This document shows positions 1-7,717 of a stretch of 64,000 nt of DNA, piece by piece. Within the stretch, counting starts at the first letter, position 1; every line of letters starts with the position of its first letter. The position numbers and the translations under genes were made by a program. This DNA is from Rhodococcus sp. IEGM 1409 (lineage in GTDB: Bacteria > Actinomycetota > Actinomycetes > Mycobacteriales > Mycobacteriaceae), in NCBI RefSeq assembly GCF_030056735.1, contig NZ_JASHKN010000008.1, positions 62,001-126,000 of the forward strand. Direction: 5' to 3'. The notes beneath the pieces were generated by a model that saw only the letters and a program-made list of their open reading frames with translations, made no database searches and was not told the origin of the DNA.

Positions 1-1
1 G

Positions 2-709
2 AGCCGAGTGCCGATGGGCTCGAGCAGCGTCGGGCGCGAGTCACTCGGGGTAGGTTTCGAAGAGCGTTACCCGGACGGTCTGGTACCGCAGGGCATCAGC
101 GCCGAATTGATCACAGCCAAGTGGGGACTGAGCCGCACCCAACTGGACGAGTTCTCGGCATCGAGTCATCGAAAAGCCGCGCTGGCAACCGAAAGTGGCT
201 ACTTCACCAAGGAAGTCGCCACTCTCCCGCAGCTCTCGATCGACGAGGCGATCCGCCCCGGCACCACGGTGGAAACCCTTGCCGGCCTGCGGACTGCTTT
301 CGAATCCGACTACTACGCACAGCGATTCCCGCAGATCGACTGGTCCATCACCGCGGGTAACAGCAGCCCGCTTTCAGACGGCAGTTCGGCGGTGATGATC
401 ACGACCAGTGAGATCGCCGCGAAACTCGGTCTCACTCCGAGGGCAAGGTTGCACAGCTTCTCCGTCGCCGGCGACGATCCGCTGTACATGCTCACAGCGG
501 TCATCCCTGCCATCCAAAAAGTCCTGGCCCGTGCGGGGTTGACGGTTTCGGACATCGATCTGTTCGAGGTCAACGAGGCCTTCGCTCCCGTCGTCCTCTC
601 GTGGGCAGCGGATACCGGCGTCGACCTGTCCACGGTGAACGTCCACGGCGGCGCCATCGCGCTCGGCCATCAGTGTCTGAGGGCCGTCCCTTCGGACATC
701 AGTGTCTGA
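2..709 (+). pseudogene. Acetyl-CoA acetyltransferase (thiolase), 5' end off-window and 3' end destroyed
   Basis: The frame is already open at the window edge, and its first residues (SRVPMGSS) match the thiolase segment just after the nucleophilic-cysteine region, so the N-terminal third lies outside. The VNEAFAP motif and the catalytic-histidine motif NVHGGAIALGH are present. Right after that histidine the family consensus (GHP-LG-A) is lost: the frame runs 12 residues into a 29-bp tandem repeat and stops. The roughly 40 C-terminal residues that normally carry the second catalytic cysteine (CxGGG) are missing. Thiolases interconvert acetoacetyl- or 3-ketoacyl-CoA and acetyl-CoA; without the second cysteine this copy is very probably inactive. 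It converges on the methyltransferase gene, whose stop lies in the same repeat array. The fold assignment is firm; calling it a pseudogene is inference from the missing residues. Confidence 0.85.
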
Positions 710-754
710 GCGCCGTCCCTTCGGACATCAGTGACCGAGCGCCGTCCATTCGGG
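668..754. repeat. Three tandem 29-bp repeats at converging gene ends
   Basis: Units start at 668, 697 and 726. The first two differ at one base (G or C at unit position 15); the third carries several changes. Each begins CATCAGTG and contains GCCGTCC. The thiolase stop (707-709) lies in unit 2 and the methyltransferase stop (728-730) in unit 3, so the array forms the 3' ends of both genes. Confidence 0.9.
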
Positions 755-1384
755 ATCCGGCTTCCGCGCCACCACCCGAAACACGATTCCACCCCGTCCG
801 CTGCGCTGCACCTCGTCGATCAGGAAGCCTGCGTTTTCGAGGTATCCGACCGGTTCGCGGGTGAGGTGATCAGCACCGAACCGAACGAACAGCGGTTCCA
901 CGGCCTTCATCAACGTGCGAGCAACAGTGTTTTTGCTCGGCCCGTGCTCCGCGAGAACGAATCGACCACCAGGCACCAGGACCCGAAATGCTTCGCTCGC
1001 AACTCGGTCCGGATCGGGGATCGTGCAAAAGGCGTACGTAGACACCAACGTGTCCACGCACTCGTCGGGAACGTCGAGTGCTTGCACGTCTCCGAGGCGT
1101 AGGTCGACTTCGGTCTTCACCCCCTCGGAGACCTTGACCCTGGCCTGATCGAGCATCGCACTCGAGATATCCACGCCGATGACGTAATCGACGTCATCCC
1201 CGTAGAGAGGCAGGTTCAGCCCGGTACCCACAGCGATCTCGACCACGCGGCCATGCGCCTGGTCCACAGCCCATTTCCGGGCGTCACCGAGCACAAAGCG
1301 TTCGAAGCGCCCGATCTGTCGGTCGTAGTGCGCCGCCATTGCGTCGAAAGTCTTGGCGACCTGTGCAGTGTCTGGTTCACGCAT
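728..1384 (-). CDS. Class I SAM-dependent methyltransferase, UbiE/Coq5-like
   Basis: This 218-residue protein is a Rossmann-fold methyltransferase. SAM motif I reads VVEIAVGTGLNLP (about residues 47-59), followed by the acidic loop VIGVDIS that binds the ribose of SAM, then DVQALDVPDECVD and the strand FVLAEHGPS typical of UbiE-like enzymes. The N-terminus (AKTFDAMAAHYD) is the usual helix of that group. The substrate cannot be read from sequence; related enzymes methylate quinones, lipids or small molecules. It has no obvious operon partner. Its last codons (WTALGH) are encoded in the third copy of the 29-bp repeat, so the C-terminus may differ from that of orthologues. Confidence 0.85.
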   Translation of the reverse strand: MREPDTAQVAKTFDAMAAHYDRQIGRFERFVLGDARKWAVDQAHGRVVEIAVGTGLNLPLYGDDVDYVIGVDISSAMLDQARVKVSEGVKTEVDLRLGDVQALDVPDECVDTLVSTYAFCTIPDPDRVASEAFRVLVPGGRFVLAEHGPSKNTVARTLMKAVEPLFVRFGADHLTREPVGYLENAGFLIDEVQRSGRGGIVFRVVARKPDPEWTALGH

Positions 1385-1624
1385 AGTGCCCCGTTTCGAT
1401 CGATCTTCTGTGCAGTCTTACATGCGAGCACCGGGTCGGGAAGACCTTTCGTGACGAAGGCCAACCGACCGAGCGAGGTCGTCCCTGACGGATGCCCCCG
1501 GTATCGTTCCAGGTGACCTGACCTCACCTACGACGATCATGGATAGAGACCTCGTGCGATCAAGTAACTGCGTCACCGGTTCGGTCCGGCCACCTTTTTC
1601 CACTGATTCCACTGGAGGTCTGTG

Positions 1625-2566
1625 ATGGCCGGAGGACTCTTCGCCCTGCTCGACGACGTCGCAGCCCTGGCTCGTATGGCTGCCGCCTCGATCGACGACG
1701 TTGCCGCCGCAACCGGTAAGGCGACCGCCAAAGCTGCAGGCGTCGTCATCGACGACGCAGCCGTCACGCCGCAGTACGTCCGTGGGCTCGCGGCCGAACG
1801 CGAACTGCCGATCATCAAGCGCATCGCCATCGGATCGCTACGCAACAAGCTGCTGATCATTCTGCCGATCGCTCTACTGCTGAGTCAGTTCCTTCCCTGG
1901 CTGCTGACTCCCCTGTTGATGGTCGGCGGCTGTTACCTCAGCTACGAAGCAGTTCACAAGATCTGGGGTGCAATCTTCGGCCACGGTGACCACCACGAAA
2001 CGGCCGACGAGCATCCTCGCGACGAAGAGGCTGTGGTTTCGGGCGCCGTGCGCACCGACCTGATCCTGTCCGCCGAGATCATGGTGATCGCACTCAACAC
2101 CATCGCGGGCGAAGGTTTCTGGAGCCGGTTGGTAATTCTTGCCGTCGTCGCCGTCGTCATCACCGTGGTCGTCTACGGCGTCGTCGGACTGATCGTGAAG
2201 ATGGACGACATCGGCTTGAAAATCGCCGAGACGTCGTCGGGCTTCACCCACAAGGTCGGCCGAGGCCTGGTTCGCGGCATGCCTCACGTGATGTCAGTGC
2301 TCTCGGTGGTGGGTACCGCCGCGATGCTGTGGGTCGGTGGCCACATCCTGTTGGTCGGCATCGACGAACTGGGCTTCCACCCGCTGTACGACGCCGTTCA
2401 TCATGGCGAAGAAGCAGTCAGTGACATCGCCGGAGTCGGCGGGGTACTGGCGTGGATCGTCAACACACTTGCGTCGGCAGCGCTTGGCCTCGTGGTTGGC
2501 GCGATCATCGTTGCAGCTCAGCTAGGCATTACCCGTCTGCTGGCAAAGCGTTCTGCGACGGCTTAG
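1625..2566 (+). CDS. DUF808 family inner membrane protein (YedI-like)
   Basis: The 313-residue protein opens with MAGGLFALLDDVA, a hallmark of the DUF808/YedI family, followed by DDAAVTPQYVRG and a predicted membrane bundle: segments near residues 77-105, 150-190, 220-245 and 275-300, with a short histidine-rich loop (GHGDHH) after the first. The molecular function of the family is unknown. ATG 1625 is preferred over the adjacent GTG 1622 because GGAGG lies at 1614-1618 with normal spacing. The gene stands alone and its stop overlaps that of the convergent WYL regulator; a hairpin at 2576-2606 may terminate it. Confidence 0.85.
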   Translation: MAGGLFALLDDVAALARMAAASIDDVAAATGKATAKAAGVVIDDAAVTPQYVRGLAAERELPIIKRIAIGSLRNKLLIILPIALLLSQFLPWLLTPLLMVGGCYLSYEAVHKIWGAIFGHGDHHETADEHPRDEEAVVSGAVRTDLILSAEIMVIALNTIAGEGFWSRLVILAVVAVVITVVVYGVVGLIVKMDDIGLKIAETSSGFTHKVGRGLVRGMPHVMSVLSVVGTAAMLWVGGHILLVGIDELGFHPLYDAVHHGEEAVSDIAGVGGVLAWIVNTLASAALGLVVGAIIVAAQLGITRLLAKRSATA

Positions 2567-3516
2567 TTGTTGTACCTGTGGCGGAGCACCATCTGCTCCG
2601 CCACAGCGCGCATCCGTTCACGCAAGGACGAGGGTTCGAGCACTTCGACGTCCGATCCCAGCCCGATCAACTGCGAGAGCGCGACATCTTCGCTCTCGAG
2701 TTTCAGCTCGGCACTCACCCATCCGTCGTTGTCCTCTGGTCCCACTCCGACAGCAGCGGCGAGCTCGCCCACCACATCGGGGAGTCGGCGCCTTCCCTCG
2801 GGCGACACCCGCACTCGGCAGTGGAAACGGAGCAGCGACCGGTCGAACTCGGCCATCGACGCCGCCCACCACGACGCCAGGTCGAAATCCACCGGCCGGG
2901 CGAACGAATCATCTTCTACCACGGCGTTTTTGATGCGGCCGACCCGGAACGAGAGCGTACGTCCGTTCAAACCCGCCACGAGGTACCAAACGCCGGCTTT
3001 GATGACCAACCCCAGCGGTTCGACCGTCCGCTCCCGATCGCGATAGATGAAGCGCAGCCGACGCGAGTCGAGCACAGCAGATGTGACGATCGGAAGCGCA
3101 GAAATGTCGTCGACGCCGCCGAACCAGCCTGGGACGTCCACCAGGATTCGGTCCTGCCACAAGCGCGCGCTCTCGCGCAGCGGACCGGGCAGGGTGCGGA
3201 GCAATTTGGCCCCCGCCGAACCGACGGCGTCGGATCGCCCGAGATCCGCAGCGATGGACGGCACACCCAACAGCATGAGTGCGGACGTCTCGTCGTCCGT
3301 CATGCCGGACAGCTTGGACTGCCAACCGTCGAGCAGACGGATGCCACCACCCGGGCCGCTCTCGGTCCAGATCGGCACGCCGGCAGCCGACAACGAGGCC
3401 ACGTCGCGGTAGATCGTTCGCACCGAAACACCGAATTCGTCGGCCAACTGATCGGCAACGGCGCCACGGCTGCCCTGCAAACGCAACATGAGTTGGAGCA
3501 ACCGCGCGGATCTCAT
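2563..3516 (-). CDS. YafY-type HTH/WYL-domain transcriptional regulator
   Basis: 317 residues. The N-terminal winged helix (about 1-60: MRSARLLQLMLRLQ, FGVSVRTIYRDVASL) is an HTH_11 domain. The centre carries the WYL ligand-sensing domain with its signature tripeptide in VWYLVAGLNGR and the conserved RFIYRDRERTVEPLG strand, followed by the usual WYL C-terminal extension. ATG 3516 fits the conserved HTH start better than the upstream in-frame codon at 3540. It is divergently transcribed from a PPOX-fold gene, and an inverted repeat TGACA-N5-TGTCA sits between them, the arrangement expected of a local regulator. WYL proteins are thought to sense nucleic-acid or nucleotide ligands; the signal here is unknown. 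Confidence 0.88.
   Translation of the reverse strand: MRSARLLQLMLRLQGSRGAVADQLADEFGVSVRTIYRDVASLSAAGVPIWTESGPGGGIRLLDGWQSKLSGMTDDETSALMLLGVPSIAADLGRSDAVGSAGAKLLRTLPGPLRESARLWQDRILVDVPGWFGGVDDISALPIVTSAVLDSRRLRFIYRDRERTVEPLGLVIKAGVWYLVAGLNGRTLSFRVGRIKNAVVEDDSFARPVDFDLASWWAASMAEFDRSLLRFHCRVRVSPEGRRRLPDVVGELAAAVGVGPEDNDGWVSAELKLESEDVALSQLIGLGSDVEVLEPSSLRERMRAVAEQMVLRHRYNN
2576..2606. terminator. Hairpin at the DUF808/WYL convergence
   Basis: A perfect 13-bp stem, CTGTGGCGGAGCA (2576-2588) pairing with TGCTCCGCCACAG (2594-2606), with a 5-nt loop. It lies 10 bp after the DUF808 stop and inside the 3' coding end of the WYL gene. No U-tract follows, so the terminator role is inferred from position. 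Confidence 0.55.
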
Positions 3517-3540
3517 GACGCGAACATTACCGAGAATCAC

Positions 3541-3555
3541 TGACAGAAGTTGTCA
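3541..3555. promoter_or_regulatory. Inverted repeat TGACA-N5-TGTCA, candidate WYL operator
   Basis: TGACA and TGTCA arms flank GAAGT in the 55-bp gap between the divergent WYL regulator (start 3516) and the PPOX gene (start 3572). Position and symmetry suggest an operator for the WYL protein acting on both promoters; binding is inferred. Confidence 0.55.
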
Positions 3556-3571
3556 AGAATAGGGGTGCACA

Positions 3572-4045
3572 ATGACCGTCATGGTCACCTGGAAGCAGTT
3601 CTCCGAAGAAGTTCCCGCCCTCGCCGACGCGGTCCAAGCGCGATTCAAGGCCCACAAGCATCACGTCCTCGCAACGCTGCGCAAGGACGGTTCGCCGAGG
3701 GTCAGCGGCACCGAAGTCGAAATCCTCGACGGGCGTCTGGTGCTCGGTTCGATGTTCGGCGCAATCAAAGCGAAGGACCTCATCCGTGACGGGCGCTACG
3801 CCCTCCACAGCAATCCCGGCGAGCACACGATGGAAGGCGGCGATGTGAAGATCGCCGGAATCGCACGCGAGGTGACCGGCGACGAGTTCGAAGCCGTGCT
3901 GGAAAGCTACCCCTACGAGGTTCCGAAACCCCTGCACCTCTTTGTCCTCGACATCGACGAGGTGGTGCACACGACTGTCGACGACGAGCACATGTACGTA
4001 GACCTCTGGAAGCCGGGCAAGGAGATCACCCGCTTCACCAAGTGA
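3572..4045 (+). CDS. Pyridoxamine 5'-phosphate oxidase-fold (split-barrel flavin-binding) protein
   Basis: 157 residues with the split-barrel pattern of the PPOX/F420-binding superfamily: HHVLATLRKDGSPRVSGTEV (about residues 29-48), the strand RLVLGSMFGAIKAKDL, then RYALHSNPGEH and a hydrophobic barrel strand in DVKIAGIAREV. Such proteins bind FMN, F420 or heme-derived ligands and act as small oxidoreductases; without specific ligand residues the substrate stays open. Two ATG codons (3572 and 3581) are possible; no strong ribosome site separates them. It faces the WYL regulator and may be its target. Its stop overlaps the 3' end of the CDF exporter gene by 11 bp, tail to tail. Confidence 0.82.
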   Translation: MTVMVTWKQFSEEVPALADAVQARFKAHKHHVLATLRKDGSPRVSGTEVEILDGRLVLGSMFGAIKAKDLIRDGRYALHSNPGEHTMEGGDVKIAGIAREVTGDEFEAVLESYPYEVPKPLHLFVLDIDEVVHTTVDDEHMYVDLWKPGKEITRFTK

Positions 4046-4964
4046 CGTTCTTCTCGCAATGCTCGCCGTTGGCACATGATTCCACCTGGACAGTGGCGTG
4101 GGAAAGACCGTGACTCTCGAGGACGGTGCGCGCGGATTCCAGAACGTTCGACGAATTCGCGTCACTGGTCAGGTGTACCGTCGCGACATCCATTCCGGTG
4201 GTGAGTGTCCAGACGTGTAGGTCGTGAACGCCCATCACGCTCGGCAGCGCAGCCAGGTCGGCCTCGACTGCTTCGACGTCGACGTCGGCCGGCGACGCCT
4301 GCGTCAGAATGCGCAGCGATGCTGCGGCCAATTTCATCGCACGCGGCACCACCCACAGCGAGATGAGAACACCGACGACGACGTCCGCCCACGTCCAGTT
4401 GAACAGCAGGACAAGGCCACCGGCGATCAGAACACCGACGCTACCGACGGCGTCGGCAAGCACTTCGAGGTAGGCGCCGCGCACGGCCAGGCTGTCCTTG
4501 GAATCGCCGCGCAGCATCAGCATCACGACGATGTTCGCGGCCAAACCGGCGGCCGCAGTGATGATCAGGGCGCCGCCCGGGATCTCGGGTTCATTACCGA
4601 TCCGCCCGATTGCCTCGTAGAAGACCCAGGCCGCGACGGCCAGCAGCATCACCGCGTTGGCCATGGCGGTCAACACTTCGGCGCGGTGCCAACCGAAGGT
4701 CCTGGCCGCGGTGGTGCTGCCCTTCTTCGCGAGTAGCAACGCCGTCAGGCCCATCGCCATACCCACCACGTCGGTGAGCATGTGACCGGCGTCGGCAAGC
4801 AGAGCCAACGAATTGATCAGGATGCCGACCGTGGCTTCGAGTACGAGGAACGCAACGAGGATCGCAAGCGCGATCGCCATTTTTCTGATGCGCTGCGGTG
4901 AAGGCCCTACGCCGACCGAATCTGCTGCCGAGTGGCCATGTGAATGACCGTGCCCTGCTCCCAT
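4035..4964 (-). CDS. Cation diffusion facilitator (Zn/Co/Cd efflux) protein, CzcD-like
   Basis: 309 residues. A His-rich N-terminus (HGHSHGHS, residues 5-12) precedes six membrane spans and a cytoplasmic C-terminal metallochaperone-like domain (DLHVWTLTTGMDVATVHL). CDF proteins exchange divalent metal for protons. In the second span the HxxxD pair is present (ADAGHMLTD), but the equivalent pair in the fifth span reads YLEVLADAVGS, with Glu where the textbook zinc exporters have His; this variant may be common in actinobacteria. ATG 4964 has GGGAGGG upstream; a longer frame to 5015 would add an unconserved tail across an inverted repeat that looks like the operator. Confidence 0.9.
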   Translation of the reverse strand: MGAGHGHSHGHSAADSVGVGPSPQRIRKMAIALAILVAFLVLEATVGILINSLALLADAGHMLTDVVGMAMGLTALLLAKKGSTTAARTFGWHRAEVLTAMANAVMLLAVAAWVFYEAIGRIGNEPEIPGGALIITAAAGLAANIVVMLMLRGDSKDSLAVRGAYLEVLADAVGSVGVLIAGGLVLLFNWTWADVVVGVLISLWVVPRAMKLAAASLRILTQASPADVDVEAVEADLAALPSVMGVHDLHVWTLTTGMDVATVHLTSDANSSNVLESARTVLESHGLSHATVQVESCANGEHCEKNVTW

Positions 4965-4995
4965 TTGTCCTGTTCCCTCCCGAGTCCTTCTCAGA

Positions 4996-5020
4996 GCATA
5001 TGCATACATTCGCATACATA
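4996..5020. promoter_or_regulatory. Repeat-rich putative operator upstream of the CDF exporter
   Basis: Contains TATGC-N8-GCATA (4999-5016) and a direct repeat GCATACAT (5002-5009 and 5012-5019) about 35 bp upstream of the exporter start. AT-rich, partly symmetric sites of this sort are typical of ArsR/SmtB metal sensors; no such regulator lies nearby, so the regulator is unknown. Confidence 0.4.
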
Positions 5021-5055
5021 CAATGAGTTGCTCAGTGAGCGGGAAAGGGCAGAGG

Positions 5056-6201
5056 TCAGTGATCCGGCTCGTACGCCGGGTGCGGCACAGTCGGCGGCAG
5101 AGTGGCGATCGACGAGATGCGCTTCATACCTGCGACCTGCAAGAGGTCGACCGCCAACGATCGAATCTGGGCGAACACCACCGTCGAGGACAGGCCCGCG
5201 TTCTCGACTATCGCCGGTTTCAGTTCCTTGGCCACCGAGCGCAGGACACGCGCCGCCTCGGCCTGATCGGGTTGCTCCCCCGGCTCCGCCAGGATCATGT
5301 CCTTCAGAACTTCGACGGCTTTCGACAAGCGCTCGACCTGAGCCACCAGACGTGGATCGAGAATCTCGTCGTCCCTGACCAGCGTCAGCGAACGACGCGC
5401 GAGCACTCTGATATTGCGCAACGCATTGTCGATGGGATCGGCTGTCGCCATGAGCCTTTCGAGGCGCGGTCGACTGTTCCAGTACAGCGGGGAGATCCGG
5501 CTGATCTCGCGCCCGCCGAGGAGGTTGGTGCGCAAGCCGTCGATGGCACCTTGGGTTGCGCGCGCCTTCTGGAGCGCCTTCACGATCGGGTCCGGATCGT
5601 TGGCAACAAGGCCGTCTGCAACCAATTGCAGTACCTCGGAAGCTGTTCCGAGAATCGATGCAGCATCCTTGCGTGCGCGTCGCACCGGATGGGTGGGAAT
5701 GATCGCGACAACCGCGATGCCCACCAGACCACCGACCAGGGCATCGATCATGCGATCGGGCCCGCCGCTGCCACCCGGTGGGATCAGCGTCGCCACCAGC
5801 ACGGCCGAGTTTCCGGCCTGCATGGAGAAAATCGGCCCGCTGTTCAGAAGCACCGCGACGGACATCGCCAGCACGACGACCAAACTGATCTGCCACGGCC
5901 CGCTCCCGATACCGGAGATGATCAGGTCACCGATTCCGATACCGACCGTGACGCCCGCAACCAACTCGAACGAGCGTCGCAACCGGGCGCCCAACGACAG
6001 ACCGAGCGAGACCACGGCGGCAATCGGCGCGAAGAACGGCGCATGGTGCCCGATCACCGTAGTGGCAACCCACCACGCCAATCCGGCCGCCAGGGCACAT
6101 TGAATGATCGGTAGCGCCGACGTCTGAAGCCGACGCACCGATTTGCGAGCACGGTCCTTGATGCCGGCCCGGCTCGGGCGGAAACTGCTAACCGAGGCCA
6201 A
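5056..6201 (-). CDS. FUSC/aromatic-acid-exporter family membrane protein
   Basis: About 381 residues if started at TTG 6201. The N-terminal half is a cluster of membrane spans (IIQCALAAGLAWWVATTVIG, FFAPIAAVVSLGLSLG, ELVAGVTVGIGIGDLII, WQISLVVVLAMSVAVLL, then a span ending in GIAVVAIIPTHP) matching the FUSC pattern; the C-terminal half is a soluble helical domain rich in Arg and Leu. Family members are proposed efflux carriers for aromatic acids or other organic anions. The start is uncertain: TTG 6201 overlaps the DUF3151 stop and would allow translational coupling, while GTG 6138 lies just before the first span. The open frame continues to 6591, but that stretch is the shadow of DUF3151. 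Confidence 0.75.
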   Translation of the reverse strand: MASVSSFRPSRAGIKDRARKSVRRLQTSALPIIQCALAAGLAWWVATTVIGHHAPFFAPIAAVVSLGLSLGARLRRSFELVAGVTVGIGIGDLIISGIGSGPWQISLVVVLAMSVAVLLNSGPIFSMQAGNSAVLVATLIPPGGSGGPDRMIDALVGGLVGIAVVAIIPTHPVRRARKDAASILGTASEVLQLVADGLVANDPDPIVKALQKARATQGAIDGLRTNLLGGREISRISPLYWNSRPRLERLMATADPIDNALRNIRVLARRSLTLVRDDEILDPRLVAQVERLSKAVEVLKDMILAEPGEQPDQAEAARVLRSVAKELKPAIVENAGLSSTVVFAQIRSLAVDLLQVAGMKRISSIATLPPTVPHPAYEPDH

Positions 6202-6604
6202 GCGCTTCGGCGGCGTTGGGATCGCAGTCTTCGAGCAGATCGAGGCAACGCGCGTACTCGTCGGCCTCACCGATCGTCTTCGCAGCCTTGGCCAGGACAG
6301 CAACGCAACGCAAGAAGCCACGGTTCGGTTCATGGCTGTAGGGCACGGGACCGAAACCCTTCCAACCGTTACGACGCAGTTGGTCGAGTCCGCGGTGGTA
6401 GCCGGTACGCGCGTAGGCGTAGGCAGTGATGGTCTCGCCCTTGTCCAGGGCAGCCTCGGCGAGGTAGGCCCACGCGATGGAGGCAGTGGGATGGTCGGCC
6501 GCGACCTGGGCCGGGTCAGCGTGGTTGAGCAGTGCCGATTCCGCGTCTTCGTCGCCGGGAAGCAGAGTGGGCTTGGGTCCGAGCAGGTCACCGAATTGGG
6601 TCAT
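6188..6604 (-). CDS. DUF3151 family protein (Rv0360c-like)
   Basis: 138 residues, soluble and acidic, opening MTQFGDLLGPKPTLLPGD. The helical pattern (ADHPTASIAWAYLAEAAL, ITAYAYARTGYHRGLDQLRR, NRGFLRCVAVLAKAA) matches DUF3151, an actinobacterial family of unknown function that resembles TPR-type helical repeats. In mycobacteria the gene lies next to the fba region, as here. ATG 6604 is chosen because homology begins there. The FUSC gene starts at or near its 3' end, so the two are probably co-transcribed. Confidence 0.85.
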   Translation of the reverse strand: MTQFGDLLGPKPTLLPGDEDAESALLNHADPAQVAADHPTASIAWAYLAEAALDKGETITAYAYARTGYHRGLDQLRRNGWKGFGPVPYSHEPNRGFLRCVAVLAKAAKTIGEADEYARCLDLLEDCDPNAAEALGLG

Positions 6605-6729
6605 GCGCTCATTGTGCCCGCTACACCTTTCCGCCACAGGATCGCCTCGCCGACGGTCGGAGTTATGCGGGCTACATACCGGTCGTTACCCTGACATGGT
6701 CATTGCTGCATAAGACCGAAGGGTTACCC

Positions 6730-7638
6730 GTGCCGGACTCGAAAGACGACAACTCGAAAAAGAGCGCAGCCCCGAACGGTGCGCCGGAGAAGTCGGTCCC
6801 GACCGAACCTGCGACTGTGGCGATTCAGAAGGCAGGCCAGGGCTCGACGGCACCGAAGGCGGACGCCGGAGTCAAGGCACCGAAGGCGGACGCCGGAGTC
6901 AAGGCACCGAAGGCGGATGGCGAAGGCACGGCAGCGAGTGCGCCAACAGTCGCGATCCCCAAGGCAACTCCGGCACCTGCAGCAACACCGACACCCCAGC
7001 CGAAACCGGAGCCGGCAACCGTCGCGATTCCGAAAGTCGCGCAGCCGACACCAACACCCCGGCAAGCTCCGGCACCCCCTCGAGCTCCGACACCACAGCC
7101 GCAGCGCGCCGCACCTCAACGAGTAGGCGTCGCGGCAACCCCACCTCCGGCCCAGCCGATGCCGACTCGCATCGAACCCGCGGCGCCGGAAAAGATCAAG
7201 CGCAGCGGCAAGGGCTGGTATATCGCGGCAGCAGCGGCCGGCGTCGCCGTAATCGCGGCAATCGGCATCGCTGTGTTCGTCTCGTCCAACAGCGGTAGCG
7301 GCGAAAGCTCACCCGAGGCGCAGGTTCAGACTGCCATCTCGACGTACGTCGACGCTCTGCAAACCGGCGATCTGGCGACGTTGCGAACGTCGACGTGTGG
7401 AGCGCTGGGCGAGTACTACCGCACCATTCCCGACGCGGCGTTCGCTCAGGTCCACGACAATGCCGTCGCACAGAAGACGATTCCTCAGGTCGGAGCCGTC
7501 GACGCTGTTCGCATCACCGACGACACCGCAATCGCTCAGGTGCAGGCAAGTTTGCCGAGCACCGGCGAGCAGTCGTGGCGCACGTTCGACCTCGAACGCC
7601 AGGACGGCACGTGGAAGGTTTGCGATCCCAGTAAGTAA
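6730..7638 (+). CDS. Single-pass membrane protein with a Lys/Pro/Ala-rich cytoplasmic tail (Rv0361-like)
   Basis: 302 residues starting at GTG 6730, with AAGGG just upstream. Residues 1-155 are low complexity, rich in Lys, Ala, Pro and Thr, with the recurring phrase ATVAI(Q/P)K and an in-frame 27-bp repeat (APKADAGVK). One membrane span (WYIAAAAAGVAVIAAIGIAV) follows; the remaining 115 residues form an extracytoplasmic NTF2/DUF4878-like domain with two cysteines (TSTCGALGEYY and WKVCDPSK) that could pair. Position beside DUF3151 and fba matches mycobacterial Rv0361. ATVAIPK-type repeats might be kinase or FHA recognition sites, but that is speculation; the function is unknown. Confidence 0.8.
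   Translation: MPDSKDDNSKKSAAPNGAPEKSVPTEPATVAIQKAGQGSTAPKADAGVKAPKADAGVKAPKADGEGTAASAPTVAIPKATPAPAATPTPQPKPEPATVAIPKVAQPTPTPRQAPAPPRAPTPQPQRAAPQRVGVAATPPPAQPMPTRIEPAAPEKIKRSGKGWYIAAAAAGVAVIAAIGIAVFVSSNSGSGESSPEAQVQTAISTYVDALQTGDLATLRTSTCGALGEYYRTIPDAAFAQVHDNAVAQKTIPQVGAVDAVRITDDTAIAQVQASLPSTGEQSWRTFDLERQDGTWKVCDPSK
6850..6921 (+). repeat. In-frame 27-bp coding repeat (APKADAGVK)
   Basis: Two identical 27-bp units (6850-6876 and 6877-6903) and a partial third (6904-6921) encode APKADAGVK twice and then APKADG. The length should vary between strains by whole units without breaking the frame. Confidence 0.9.
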
Positions 7639-7653
7639 GCACCTGAACAGAAA

Positions 7654-7686
7654 ATGCGCGCCGGCGAGAATTTCGCCGGCGCGCAT
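7654..7686. terminator. Strong bidirectional terminator between the Rv0361-like gene and fba
   Basis: A perfect 14-bp GC-rich stem, ATGCGCGCCGGCGA (7654-7667) with TCGCCGGCGCGCAT (7673-7686), loop GAATT. CTTGTTTT follows on the + strand and a T-run (complement of AGAAAA) on the - strand, so it can stop both converging genes. Confidence 0.9.
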
Positions 7687-7717
7687 CTTGTTTTCTGAAG
7701 CTGAGTTGTGAAGCCGA

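Noticed and set aside
5056..6591. A 511-residue version of the FUSC protein
   Set aside because: The first 130 residues are the antisense-free shadow of DUF3151 in another frame (Ser/Thr/Arg-rich, no hydrophobic pattern); the real start is near 6201 or later.
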